Below are positions 1 through 7,415 of a stretch of DNA of 8,803 bases, one piece after another. Both the position numbers and the translations under genes were made by a program. The notes under the pieces were generated by a model, which was not told the origin of the DNA, made no database searches, and was given only the letters and a program-made list of their open reading frames with translations. Position 1 is the stretch's first letter. Each line of letters starts with the position of its first letter. The stretch is taken from the NCBI GenBank assembly GCA_002704185.1, contig PAFP01000056.1, positions 1 to 8,803 on the forward strand, written 5' to 3'. This DNA comes from Candidatus Pelagibacter sp. (GTDB lineage: Bacteria; Pseudomonadota; Alphaproteobacteria; Pelagibacterales; Pelagibacteraceae).

Positions 1-1
1 A

Positions 2-442
2 TTAGCGAGAAAAACAGGTTTGGATTTTATAGATACTGATAGTGAAATTGAAAAAATATCAAAGAAAAAAATTAAAGAGATTTTCTCAACTAAAGGTGAG
101 GTTTTTTTTAGGAAATTAGAGGAAAAGATTTGCAAAAAGTTTATAAATGGTGAGAAAAAAATTGTTTCGATTGGTGGTGGTGCATTTATGAATAAACATA
201 TAAGAAATGTAATTGCAAAATGTGGTAAATCTTTTTGGATTGAAGTTAATAAAGATACTTTGATTAAACGTTTGAGTAACTCTAATAATATTCGACCGAT
301 ACTTGATTATAGAAATTTAAACAAATCTATAAGTGAGATTATGAATACTAGAAAAGGTATATATACAAAGGCCGATGTTAAAATAAAAGTTCTAAATAAA
401 AATAAATCTGAGATAGTAAATAAAATAATAAAATTTATATGA
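2..442 (+). CDS. aroK: Shikimate kinase, 5'-truncated by window edge
   Basis: C-terminal part of shikimate kinase, which phosphorylates shikimate with ATP in the cytoplasm (step 5 of chorismate synthesis). The frame is open from base 2 (LARKTGLDFIDTDSEIE), so the gene begins outside the window. The TTG at 20 is only an internal Leu codon. Visible family signatures are DTD (bases 32-40, substrate/Mg region), FFRKLE with a shikimate-binding Arg, the GGGAF loop, RPIL of the ATP lid, and R-x3-Y-x3-A near the end. The Walker A loop should lie in the roughly 25 missing residues. About 146 residues are present against a usual 170-180. Its TGA overlaps the aroB start in ATGA (439-442), which indicates translational coupling. 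The identification is firm from the motif order and from aroB next door. Confidence 0.93.
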   Translation, partial: LARKTGLDFIDTDSEIEKISKKKIKEIFSTKGEVFFRKLEEKICKKFINGEKKIVSIGGGAFMNKHIRNVIAKCGKSFWIEVNKDTLIKRLSNSNNIRPILDYRNLNKSISEIMNTRKGIYTKADVKIKVLNKNKSEIVNKIIKFI

Positions 443-1530
443 TCACTTATACAGTCAAAACAAAATCAAAAAAATATCCTATATTTATTGGAAAAAAAAT
501 TTTACAAAATATTGGTAAAATACAAAAAAAAAGATTGCCAAATGTTAAAAAAATTCTATTAATATCTACAAGAAAAATTCCATTAATATATAAATTAATT
601 GTAAAAAAATCCTTCTCAAAAAGTTTAAGTTTTACAATTTTAAATATTAATGATGGTGAAAAATCTAAAAATTTTAATAATACAATAAAAATTACAAATT
701 ATCTTTCAAAAAATAATTTTACAAGAGATGATTTAATTATTTCTCTTGGCGGAGGTGTAGTAGGTGACTTGTCAGGTTTTGCTTCAAGTATTTTTAAAAG
801 AGGTATTAAATTTATTCAAATACCAACTTCATTACTAGCTCAAGTCGACTCATCTATTGGAGGAAAAACAGGAATAAATAATAAATATGGTAAAAATTTA
901 ATTGGTACTTTTTCCCAACCTGAGTTTGTAATGATAGATTTAAGTACTTTAAAGACACTTCCAAGCAGAGAATTTGTTTCAGGATTTGCTGAAATTTTAA
1001 AATACTCACTTATTATGAATTCTAAATTTTTTGTATGGTTAGAAAAAAACTCACACCACATATTAAAAAAAAAAAAATTATCAATAATCCAAAAGGCGGT
1101 TTTGGAAAGTTGTAATTGTAAATCAATAATAGTTAAAAAAGATGAAAAAGAAAAAAATATTAGAGCAATATTAAATTTCGGTCATACTTTTGCGCACGCT
1201 TTAGAGACTAAGTTTAATTATTCTTCAAAGATCAACCATGGAGAAGCTGTACTTATAGGAATGATTGTTGCTTGTAAAATATCTCTAAACTATAAATTAT
1301 TAAGTTTTAAAGAATTTGACAGAATTATAAATTTTTATAAGTTAAATAATTTTAATTATAAATATAATAATTTTCTAAACACAAAAAATATTGGAACTTT
1401 TTTAAAAATTATGAAAAAAGACAAAAAATTTAAAGGTAATCAGATAAATTTAATTTTATTAAAAAATATCGGTAAAGCCGTAATTAAAAAGGCAGATTTA
1501 AATAAAAGCTTTTTTCCTCTTTTAAAATAA
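439..1530 (+). CDS. aroB: 3-dehydroquinate synthase
   Basis: Converts DAHP to 3-dehydroquinate (step 2 of the shikimate pathway); a cytoplasmic, NAD- and divalent-metal-dependent enzyme. The 363 residues match the family length. The NAD-binding SLGGGVVGDLSGF loop is at about 102-114, PTSLLAQVDSSIGGKTG at 129-145, and the active-site stretch GFAEILKYS at 182-190. Likely metal ligands are Glu185, His249 (NFGHTFAHA) and His267 (NHGEAV), spaced as in the E. coli enzyme. All key residues are present, so it should be active. The ATG at 439 overlaps the aroK stop by 4 bp, and the next gene starts 1 bp after its stop. No Shine-Dalgarno-like sequence precedes the start. The gene is very Lys-rich and carries a 13-A run at 1065-1077 inside the frame. 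Confidence 0.97.
   Translation: MITYTVKTKSKKYPIFIGKKILQNIGKIQKKRLPNVKKILLISTRKIPLIYKLIVKKSFSKSLSFTILNINDGEKSKNFNNTIKITNYLSKNNFTRDDLIISLGGGVVGDLSGFASSIFKRGIKFIQIPTSLLAQVDSSIGGKTGINNKYGKNLIGTFSQPEFVMIDLSTLKTLPSREFVSGFAEILKYSLIMNSKFFVWLEKNSHHILKKKKLSIIQKAVLESCNCKSIIVKKDEKEKNIRAILNFGHTFAHALETKFNYSSKINHGEAVLIGMIVACKISLNYKLLSFKEFDRIINFYKLNNFNYKYNNFLNTKNIGTFLKIMKKDKKFKGNQINLILLKNIGKAVIKKADLNKSFFPLLK
1065..1077 (+). repeat. 13-base poly-A tract inside aroB
   Basis: Thirteen consecutive A residues supply the last base of Leu209 and the four AAA codons for Lys210-213. The reading frame is intact across it. Runs of this length are prone to polymerase slippage, both in replication and in transcription. 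A sequencing or assembly miscall would break the frame, and it is not broken here. Confidence 0.95.
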
Positions 1531-1531
1531 A

Positions 1532-2806
1532 ATGGATACATTTAATTATATCTCTATATTATATATTTTACTTCTTGTAATAATCTCAGCTGTTCTTTCA
1601 GGTTCAGAAACATCTTTAACATCTGTCAGAAAAAGTAAAATTTATAAATTAGCAAATAAAGGTGATAAAAAGGCTTTAAGAGTTTTGAAATTAATAGAAA
1701 AAAAAAACGATCTTATAAGTTCCATTTTAGTTGGTAATAACTTTGTCAACATACTGGCTTCAGCATTAGCAACAGCAATTTTAATTAAAATATACGGTGA
1801 CGAGGGAGTAATTTATTCAACAATAGTTATGTCTGTATTAATTGTGATATTTGCTGAAATTTTACCTAAAAATATCGCCTTAATAAAATCAGATAAGTAT
1901 GCGTTATCTCTATCATTTATTCTAACGATTTTTCTAAAAATTTTTAGTCCTTTTGTTTTTATAATTAAAAAATTTAATATTTTAATTTTCAAAATTTTCA
2001 AAATCGAAAAACAAAAAGTTACAGATGCAACCGTCAGAGAAGATATTAGAAATATAATTAATATGCATGAGGACGAAGGTATTTTATTAAAAGATGAAAA
2101 AGATATGCTAAATGGAATATTAGACTTAAAAGAAATGACAGTAGAAAAAATTATGACACATAGAAAAAATATATATTCAATAAATATAGATGAAACAGAT
2201 GAGTATTTTATTAAAATTTCTAAAAGTTCATTTAGTAGAATACCTATTTGGAAAGAAAATCCGAATAATATCTTGGGCGTAGTTCATGCAAAAAAATTAT
2301 TATCGAAATTAGATAATAATGGTCATATAAATATTAAAAATATACATTCCGGAATACTGGAACCTTGGTTCATACCTGAAACTACAAAAGTTAAAGATCA
2401 ATTAAACGCATTTATTGATAGACACGAAAAAATTGCATTTGTAGTAGATGAATATGGGGAATTATTAGGATTAATTTCTTTAGAAGATATCATAGAAGAA
2501 ATTGTAGGAAATATTTTTGATGAAAGTGATATATCAACTATTGGAATAAGAAAGATAGGTAAAAATATATTTCGCGTAAGAGGAGATGTTAATATTAGAG
2601 ATGTAAATAGAACACTTGATCTTAACATTAATGAAAAAAATTCCTCAACACTTGCAGGTTATATAATATACCAAACACAAACATTTCCAGAAGTTGGGCA
2701 AACATTTAGATTTAATGATATATCATTTGAAATTTTAAATAAAAAGAAAAATCAAATAACTCAATTGAAAGTTATTATCCCTGAAAAAAATAAAATCACT
2801 CACTAA
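1532..2806 (+). CDS. CNNM/CBS/CorC-domain membrane protein (HlyC/CorC family)
   Basis: Integral inner-membrane protein of the CNNM (DUF21)-CBS-CorC_HlyC family, resembling E. coli YfjD/CorB. Family members are linked to Mg2+/Co2+ efflux or homeostasis; the older label 'hemolysin' is misleading. The 424 residues show four hydrophobic segments at about 7-27, 61-83, 92-111 and 125-148. DUF21 signatures are SGSETSLTSVR near 23-33 and LVGNNFVNILASA near 66-78. A CBS pair follows at about 205-330, including FSRIPIW and the hallmark VVDEYGELLGLISLEDIIEE. The transporter-associated CorC_HlyC domain lies at about 335-415 (FRVRGD, AGYI). It follows aroB by 1 bp and is probably co-transcribed with it. 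Its last 11 bases overlap the opposing bolA. The family is sure; the ion transported cannot be read from sequence. Confidence 0.92.
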   Translation: MDTFNYISILYILLLVIISAVLSGSETSLTSVRKSKIYKLANKGDKKALRVLKLIEKKNDLISSILVGNNFVNILASALATAILIKIYGDEGVIYSTIVMSVLIVIFAEILPKNIALIKSDKYALSLSFILTIFLKIFSPFVFIIKKFNILIFKIFKIEKQKVTDATVREDIRNIINMHEDEGILLKDEKDMLNGILDLKEMTVEKIMTHRKNIYSINIDETDEYFIKISKSSFSRIPIWKENPNNILGVVHAKKLLSKLDNNGHINIKNIHSGILEPWFIPETTKVKDQLNAFIDRHEKIAFVVDEYGELLGLISLEDIIEEIVGNIFDESDISTIGIRKIGKNIFRVRGDVNIRDVNRTLDLNINEKNSSTLAGYIIYQTQTFPEVGQTFRFNDISFEILNKKKNQITQLKVIIPEKNKITH

Positions 2807-3050
2807 TTTGTATTTCTAAAGCGTGTATTATTTTCATTTCATCTTTTAGAATAGAATAAATTTGCCTATGCACAAGTAGTTTATTTTCTTTTGAAAGACT
2901 TCTATTTTGAATTTTTATTAAAAAATGACTATTATTATTATTTGGTGAATCTTTATGATTACTGTGATATTTTGAATTATTAACGACTTTTATATTAGAA
3001 ATAGAGAAATTTTTTTCTAATTTAAGTTTAATATTATCTTCAAGTTTCAT
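2796..3050 (-). CDS. bolA: BolA family protein
   Basis: Small (84 residue) BolA-fold protein. Family members pair with monothiol glutaredoxins and take part in iron-sulfur cluster handling or iron sensing. Family hallmarks are visible: the N-terminal helix with IKLKLEKNF, KVVNNSKYHSNH (His29, His32), NSHFLIKI at 40-47, HRQIYSIL at 61-68, and the invariant HAL at 76-78 whose His76 is the usual cluster-ligand position. There is no Cys. The loop before SHF is a run of four Asn where many relatives have Gly/Glu, and the usual RHR is VHR. Its 3' end overlaps the CNNM gene by 11 bp on the opposite strand. Its start lies 26 bp from the divergent J-domain gene. No glutaredoxin gene is in the window. 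The ATG fits the family's usual N-terminus. Confidence 0.9.
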   Translation of the reverse strand: MKLEDNIKLKLEKNFSISNIKVVNNSKYHSNHKDSPNNNNSHFLIKIQNRSLSKENKLLVHRQIYSILKDEMKIIHALEIQISE

Positions 3051-3076
3051 TAAAAATTATTTATTAATATAACATA
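3051..3076. promoter_or_regulatory. 26-bp divergent bolA / J-domain gene spacer
   Basis: Only 26 bases, 25 of them A or T, separate two divergent start codons. -10-like hexamers lie on both strands: TATTAA (3062-3067, +) or TATAAC (3068-3073, +), and TATATT on the minus strand (3071-3066). Any -35 elements must lie inside the opposing gene, and I see no good match. Any RNA starting here would have a leader of a few bases at most. No Shine-Dalgarno sequence is present for either gene. The promoter function is inferred from gene orientation. Confidence 0.4.
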
Positions 3077-3730
3077 ATGAAAAAAAATTGTGAAAATTTA
3101 AATTGTACTGAACCGTCTTATAAAAAAGTTCTTATAAGGGACAAAAAAAATAAGGAATATAAACACTTATGTTATGACCATTATATTTTATACACCAAAA
3201 AAAATATAGAATTATCATGTGACTGGGACGGCTGTAATGATGTTGGTGAATTTAAAGCACCTTCTAAAAACAGATTAAGTTACATGTGGTTTTGTGAAAA
3301 ACATATAAGTGAATATAACAAAAAATGGGATTTTTTTGATGGCATGTCCGAGTTAGAAATAGAGAATTTTATGTATGATGATATTATTGGTCACCGAAAA
3401 ACACAAAAATTTGGATCTCGAGACGCTTTTTTTCAGAAATTATGGAACAATGCAATTGAAGATGAGTTACTGATTTATTCAAAATTTAAAACCAATTTGC
3501 ATAAATTAAAATCAAAATATAGCGATAAACAAATATCAGCTTTAAAAAAAATGAATTTAGATACTGATGTAAATTGGATTGGAATTAGGGATCAATTTAA
3601 AAAACTTGTTAAAAAATACCACCCTGATATGAACTCTGGTAACAAAAAATATGAAGAAAAATTGAAAGACATAACGCTTGCTTATACATATTTAAAAACT
3701 ACAATTGAGGAACAAAAAAATACAATATGA
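3077..3730 (+). CDS. Zinc-finger-like J-domain (DnaJ-type) protein
   Basis: A 217-residue protein with a C-terminal J domain (about 155-212) carrying the HPD motif at 182-184 (KKYHPDMNSG), which in the family stimulates DnaK ATPase. It lacks the G/F and DnaJ zinc domains of true DnaJ. The N-terminal half has two Cys/His sets: C5-x4-C10-x21-C32-x2-H35 and C48-x4-C53-x19-C73-x2-H76. Each is a plausible Zn site. The second is embedded in a stretch (CDWDGC, WFCEKH, SEYNKKWDFFDGMS) that I recognise from alphaproteobacterial J proteins found beside cobS. The first looks like an extra copy of the same module. Its TGA overlaps the cobS start in ATGA (3727-3730), so the two are probably translated together. 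The J-domain call is firm; the client protein is unknown. Confidence 0.88.
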   Translation: MKKNCENLNCTEPSYKKVLIRDKKNKEYKHLCYDHYILYTKKNIELSCDWDGCNDVGEFKAPSKNRLSYMWFCEKHISEYNKKWDFFDGMSELEIENFMYDDIIGHRKTQKFGSRDAFFQKLWNNAIEDELLIYSKFKTNLHKLKSKYSDKQISALKKMNLDTDVNWIGIRDQFKKLVKKYHPDMNSGNKKYEEKLKDITLAYTYLKTTIEEQKNTI

Positions 3731-4722
3731 GTCAAACCACATTTGAACAACAACCAGACCTAAAAATTTCCGTTAAACAAACTTTTAACATAGATAGCGA
3801 TATGGAAGTTAATGGATTTTCAAAAAAAAATATGTATGTGCCAGAGATAGATGAAAATTATATTTTTGATAAAGATACAACTCTAGCAATTCTTGCTGGT
3901 TTTTCAAATAACAGAAGAGTATTAATTCAAGGATTTCATGGAACAGGAAAGTCTACTCATATTGAGCAAGTAGCTGCAAGACTAAATTGGCCTTGTGTAA
4001 GGGTTAATCTCGACAGTCATATTAGTAGAATAGATCTGATTGGTAAAGATGCTATCGTAATAAAAGATAACAAACAAATTACAGAATTCAAGGAGGGTAT
4101 TATACCTTGGTCATTACAAAACCCAGTAGCATTAGTATTTGATGAGTATGATGCAGGACGACCAGATGTGATGTTTGTAATTCAAAGAGTTCTTGAAAGT
4201 GACGGGAAGTTTACATTACTTGATAAAAATAAAGTGATAAAACAACATAACTCTTTTAGATTGTTCGCAACAGCTAATACAATAGGCCTGGGCGATACGA
4301 CAGGTTTATATCATGGAACGCAACAAATTAACCAAGGTCAAATGGACAGATGGAACATTGTTACAGCATTAAATTATTTGAAACAAGAAAAAGAAGAAGA
4401 AATAATTTTAGCAAAATGCAATTTCTTAAATAATGCAGATGGTAAAAAAATAATTAACAATATGGTTAAGACTGCAAATTTAACACGTAACGGTTTCGCA
4501 AATGGTGACATTTCAACTGTAATGAGTCCTAGAACAGTTATAACTTGGGCAGATAATTATAAAATATTTAATAATTTATCTCATGCTTTTAAGATATCCT
4601 TTTTAAATAAATGTGACGAATTAGAAAGAGCTATAGTTTCTGAATATTATCAACGTTGCTTTGGACAAGAAATCAAAGATGATTTAGTTGACGAAAAGTC
4701 ATCTAATAAAAATGAACAATAG
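3727..4722 (+). CDS. cobS: CobS-type AAA+ ATPase (cobaltochelatase subunit family)
   Basis: AAA+ ATPase of the CobS family. With CobT it forms the ring-shaped motor that helps CobN insert Co2+ into hydrogenobyrinate a,c-diamide in aerobic B12 synthesis. The 331 residues match the usual length. Walker A is GFHGTGKST at 69-77 and Walker [10 protein letters not shown] at 134-142. Sensor 1 is ATANT at 181-185, with MDRW at 206-209 holding a likely arginine finger. The N-terminal part ([26 protein letters not shown]) also follows alphaproteobacterial CobS closely. It overlaps the J-domain gene by 4 bp upstream and cobT by 11 bp downstream, a tight three-gene unit. No cobN or other cobalamin gene is visible, so the name reflects family and not proven function in B12 synthesis. 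All ATPase motifs are intact. Confidence 0.95.
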   Translation: MSQTTFEQQPDLKISVKQTFNIDSDMEVNGFSKKNMYVPEIDENYIFDKDTTLAILAGFSNNRRVLIQGFHGTGKSTHIEQVAARLNWPCVRVNLDSHISRIDLIGKDAIVIKDNKQITEFKEGIIPWSLQNPVALVFDEYDAGRPDVMFVIQRVLESDGKFTLLDKNKVIKQHNSFRLFATANTIGLGDTTGLYHGTQQINQGQMDRWNIVTALNYLKQEKEEEIILAKCNFLNNADGKKIINNMVKTANLTRNGFANGDISTVMSPRTVITWADNYKIFNNLSHAFKISFLNKCDELERAIVSEYYQRCFGQEIKDDLVDEKSSNKNEQ

Positions 4723-6487
4723 TTTAGACAAGATAAAAGGTGCAATACAGTCTACCGCAAAGGCTTTAGCAAGAAAAAGTTACAACGAGAAAAAAGAAAA
4801 GTTTAACTCTATTCAACAGCCACAGTTATTTTCATTAAAAAATAAAGATGAAATTATAGAAGCACGTGTTACATCAGATACTCAGGCTCTAAAACTTAAA
4901 TATAATGATGAGCTCATATATAAAAAAAATGAACCCGTAGGGCAAATTAGCAAAACTCTTTACAAAATTGCAGAAAAGATAAGATATGAAAAAATTGGTT
5001 GTGAACAGTATGAGGGTATAAAAAAAAACCTAAATGATTATTATACAAAAAAAATTAGTAACAGTGAAATCCATTCTCAAAACTTTATAGCTGACGCCTT
5101 TGAAGCCTATTTAAGAAAAAAAATAATGAATTTTAAAGTTCCAGAAAATAAAAAAAATGATTTTGAAAGATGGGACCAATTTTTCAATGATAAAATAATA
5201 AATAAAGTTATTAATTTAAATAAAAACATAAAAAATCAAACTAAATATTCCGAAAATATAAATTCAATAATACAAGATCTAGATTTAAAAGACCAAGATA
5301 CTAACCCACAAAATATTGAGAATGATGAAAATGAAGACAACAACAATCAGTCTGAAAATCAACAAGAAAAATTGGAGAACGAACAAAATCAAAGTTCAGA
5401 TGAACAAGATATCGACATGGAGAGTATTGTACCAGAAATAGAATTTGATCCTGAACTAAATAACTCTGAGGTTTTTTTAGAAGATAGTGATGATGAAAAT
5501 ATTCAAAATAATCAAAGAAAACATGCTAAAGAAGGAAAAGTAAATAAATATAAAATTTTTACTAATAAATTTGATAAAATAATAGATGCAAAAGATTTGA
5601 TAAAAGGAGATGAAATAGTAAAATTGAGAAGTAATCTTGATTTACAAATGTCAAATTTACAAATATTTATCTCGAGGTTAGCAAATAAGTTACAAAGAAA
5701 ATTACTTGCGAAACAAAATAGGTCATGGAGTTTTGACTTGGAAGAAGGCCTATTGGATTCTTCAAAACTACCAAGAATAATAATGGATCCATTTAACTCG
5801 TTATCTTATAAAAAGGAAAAAGATATTGACTTTAAAGATACTATCGTAACTTTATTGATAGATAATTCTGGATCAATGCGTGGAAGACCTATTACGATAG
5901 CAGCAATTTGTGCTGATATTTTATCTCGAACTTTAGAAAGATGTTCAGTTAAAGTTGAGATATTAGGTTTTACCACAATGAACTGGAAAGGTGGGTCAAG
6001 TAGAGAAATTTGGATGAAAAATAAAATTGAAAATCCAGGAAGGTTAAATGACCTTTGTCATATAATTTATAAATCTGCTGATTTACCATGGAGAAGAGCA
6101 AAAAGTAATTTGGGTTTAATGCTCAAAGAGGGTATTTTAAAAGAAAATATTGATGGAGAAGCTATACTTTGGGCGCACTCTAGATTAAAGAAAAGAAAAG
6201 AAGAAAGAAAAATTTTAATGGTCATATCAGATGGAGCACCTGTTGACGACTCAACACTCTCGGTCAATCCCGGAAATTATTTAGAAATACATTTAAAAAA
6301 TGTTATTAAATGGATTGAAAATAATTCTAATATTGAAATTAATGCAATAGGTATCGGACACGATGTTACTAACTATTATAAGAATGCACTTAAAATTGCT
6401 GATGTATCAGAACTAGGAGATGCAATTGTTGATAGGCTTGTTGATCTTTTTACGAAAAAATCAATTAGAAGAAGATCGATTAACTAA
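4712..6487 (+). CDS. cobT: CobT-type VWA/MIDAS protein (cobaltochelatase subunit family)
   Basis: Partner of CobS, 591 residues from the ATG at 4712; the Pseudomonas denitrificans protein is about 630. A helical N-terminal CobT domain spans about 1-185. An acidic, Asn/Gln/Glu-rich linker with little hydrophobic content lies at about 185-276. The C-terminal VWA domain runs from about 375 to the end, with the metal-binding MIDAS motif DNSGS at 384-388, GFTT after it, and [21 protein letters not shown] starting near 505, all typical of CobT. I chose the ATG over an in-frame TTG at 4688 because [15 protein letters not shown] then sits at the N-terminus as in relatives and the overlap with cobS is a modest 11 bp. 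The 3' end overlaps the opposing transporter gene by 27 bp. The family is certain; its client here is unproven. Confidence 0.94.
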   Translation: MNNSLDKIKGAIQSTAKALARKSYNEKKEKFNSIQQPQLFSLKNKDEIIEARVTSDTQALKLKYNDELIYKKNEPVGQISKTLYKIAEKIRYEKIGCEQYEGIKKNLNDYYTKKISNSEIHSQNFIADAFEAYLRKKIMNFKVPENKKNDFERWDQFFNDKIINKVINLNKNIKNQTKYSENINSIIQDLDLKDQDTNPQNIENDENEDNNNQSENQQEKLENEQNQSSDEQDIDMESIVPEIEFDPELNNSEVFLEDSDDENIQNNQRKHAKEGKVNKYKIFTNKFDKIIDAKDLIKGDEIVKLRSNLDLQMSNLQIFISRLANKLQRKLLAKQNRSWSFDLEEGLLDSSKLPRIIMDPFNSLSYKKEKDIDFKDTIVTLLIDNSGSMRGRPITIAAICADILSRTLERCSVKVEILGFTTMNWKGGSSREIWMKNKIENPGRLNDLCHIIYKSADLPWRRAKSNLGLMLKEGILKENIDGEAILWAHSRLKKRKEERKILMVISDGAPVDDSTLSVNPGNYLEIHLKNVIKWIENNSNIEINAIGIGHDVTNYYKNALKIADVSELGDAIVDRLVDLFTKKSIRRRSIN

Positions 6488-7036
6488 AAAAAAGTTTAAT
6501 AAAATTAATCTAAAAGGAATTAATAAAGATAAAGCCATTATCATTTTAACACAAAAATCACCAATCGATAAAGTAACCCAGGGCACTCCAGTATTATAAA
6601 ATGCGATTGAAAAGAAAATAATAGTATCAAAAAAAGATGCAATCGAAGATGAAATTATAGGTGGAACGTACCATCTACTTTGATTACGTAATTTGTCAAA
6701 AATTATAGCATCAATCATTTGGGCTGATAAAAACGCTAAACCTGAACCAATCACAATTCTTAATGAGATTAAATCTATTACCTTTAATGAAAAAAAAGAC
6801 GATACAACAACACCCCAGAAAAACCCTATTATTATAATCCTTTTTGCAAAATTTAATCCATATACTCTATTTGCTAAGTCTGTAACAAGAAATGCTATTG
6901 GATAAGTAAATGCACCCCAGGTTAAAATATTTTCTAAATTTAAATAGTTAAATTGAAATTGAACCAGATAGTTTGATGCTAAAACTATAAGCATCATAGA
7001 TAAAACAAAAGGTATGATTGTATTATACTTTTTCAA
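6461..7036 (-). CDS. yhhQ: YhhQ/VUT-family queuosine precursor transporter
   Basis: Membrane protein of the VUT (DUF165) family; E. coli YhhQ imports 7-cyano-7-deazaguanine (preQ0) and preQ1 for queuosine in tRNA. The 191 residues (E. coli 221) give about six hydrophobic helices. Conserved stretches are ASNYLVQ at 20-26, [21 protein letters not shown] at 40-60, the [13 protein letters not shown] segment at 97-109, and [10 protein letters not shown] at 129-138. The start is TTG at 7036-7034. The first in-frame ATG, at codon 14, would remove half of the first membrane helix, so the TTG is preferred. It overlaps the rpmB stop by 14 bp, implying one transcript with coupled translation. Its 3' end overlaps cobT antisense. 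The transporter family is secure; the exact substrate is inferred from family. Confidence 0.9.
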   Translation of the reverse strand: MKKYNTIIPFVLSMMLIVLASNYLVQFQFNYLNLENILTWGAFTYPIAFLVTDLANRVYGLNFAKRIIIIGFFWGVVVSSFFSLKVIDLISLRIVIGSGLAFLSAQMIDAIIFDKLRNQSRWYVPPIISSSIASFFDTIIFFSIAFYNTGVPWVTLSIGDFCVKMIMALSLLIPFRLILLNFFLVNRSSSN

Positions 7037-7319
7037 TTAATTTATTTTTAGAAATGATAATTTTTCTTAATTTTTTAATTTTCGATGAAAGTCTTTTATT
7101 TTTTGCTTTAAGCAAATATTCGTCTAGTCCTCCCTTGAAATCTACAGCTTTTAAAGCTCTTGTAGATAGTTTCAGTTTTATATTTTTTTTTAATATTTCA
7201 CTCTTAAGTGAAACTAACTTCAAATTTGGATAAAACTTACGTTTAGTTTTATTATTAGAATGACTAACGTTATTACCGCTCAAGGGTTTTTTTCCAGTTA
7301 ATTCGCAATAATTTGACAT
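7023..7319 (-). CDS. rpmB: 50S ribosomal protein L28
   Basis: Structural protein of the large ribosomal subunit. The 98 residues begin with the L28 signature [28 protein letters not shown] at 5-32 (CxxTGKxPxxGNNxSHxxNxTKRxFxPN), followed by [16 protein letters not shown] at about 49-64. It is longer than E. coli L28 (78) because of a basic C-terminal extension from about 72 on, as is usual in alphaproteobacterial L28. The single Cys5 is not a zinc site by itself. It is the first gene of a minus-strand pair with yhhQ and sits just downstream of the best promoter candidate in the window. No Shine-Dalgarno sequence precedes its ATG. Confidence 0.96.
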   Translation of the reverse strand: MSNYCELTGKKPLSGNNVSHSNNKTKRKFYPNLKLVSLKSEILKKNIKLKLSTRALKAVDFKGGLDEYLLKAKNKRLSSKIKKLRKIIISKNKLIEKV

Positions 7320-7328
7320 TTGAGAATT

Positions 7329-7357
7329 GGTATATTTGGATAACTAATTATGGTCAA
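7329..7357 (-). promoter_or_regulatory. Candidate sigma-70 promoter of rpmB-yhhQ
   Basis: Read on the minus strand, TTGACC (7357-7352) is followed by a 17-bp spacer and TATACC (7334-7329). That is 5/6 and 4/6 matches to -35 and -10 at ideal spacing. Transcription would start near 7322, leaving a leader of only 2-3 bases before the ATG at 7319. Its place in the only promoter-sized gap supports it. Confidence 0.45.
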
Positions 7358-7374
7358 GGTTTAATTTATCTCAT

Positions 7375-7415
7375 TTGACATTTCGTAATTCAGGGAATAA
7401 TTCATTATTTATAAT
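7375..7415 (+). promoter_or_regulatory. Candidate promoter region of the TauE-like gene
   Basis: A perfect TTGACA lies at 7375-7380 and a perfect TATAAT at 7410-7415, but they are 29 bp apart, too far to act as one sigma-70 promoter. TATAAT with a weak -35 (near AATTCA, 7387-7392) would start RNA at about 7422, nearly leaderless for the ATG at 7425. TTGACA with a degenerate -10 near 7397-7403 is the alternative. Confidence 0.35.
7386..7404. repeat. Tandem TAATTCA half-sites, 12-bp period
   Basis: TAATTCA occurs at 7386-7392 and again at 7398-7404, separated by GGGAA. The pair lies between the TTGACA and TATAAT elements before the TauE-like gene. The spacing is close to one helical turn, so it could be an operator, but the sequence is short and AT-rich and may be chance. 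Confidence 0.3.

Noticed and set aside
840..1061. Antisense open frame of 73 codons within aroB
   Set aside because: It lies wholly inside a strongly conserved enzyme gene and its translation has no recognisable motif.
2398..2628. Antisense open frame of 76 codons within the CBS/CorC part of the CNNM gene
   Set aside because: Shadow of a conserved coding region, with Ser/Ile-rich translation and no family signature.
4688..4711. In-frame TTG at 4688 as the cobT start
   Set aside because: It would lengthen the overlap with cobS to 35 bp and add eight residues (MTKSHLIK) not seen at CobT N-termini; the ATG at 4712 fits better.
5266..5540. Acidic Asn/Gln/Glu-rich stretch of CobT as a frameshift or insertion
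   Set aside because: The frame is continuous and CobT proteins normally have an acidic low-complexity linker at this place.
6503..6530. ATTAAT ... ATTAAT inverted repeat after cobT as a terminator
   Set aside because: The stem would be six A/T pairs only, has no adjacent T-tract suited to termination, and lies inside yhhQ.
6693..7233. Plus-strand open frames opposite yhhQ and rpmB
   Set aside because: The minus strand encodes clear YhhQ and L28 proteins here; the plus-strand translations are low-complexity and motif-free.
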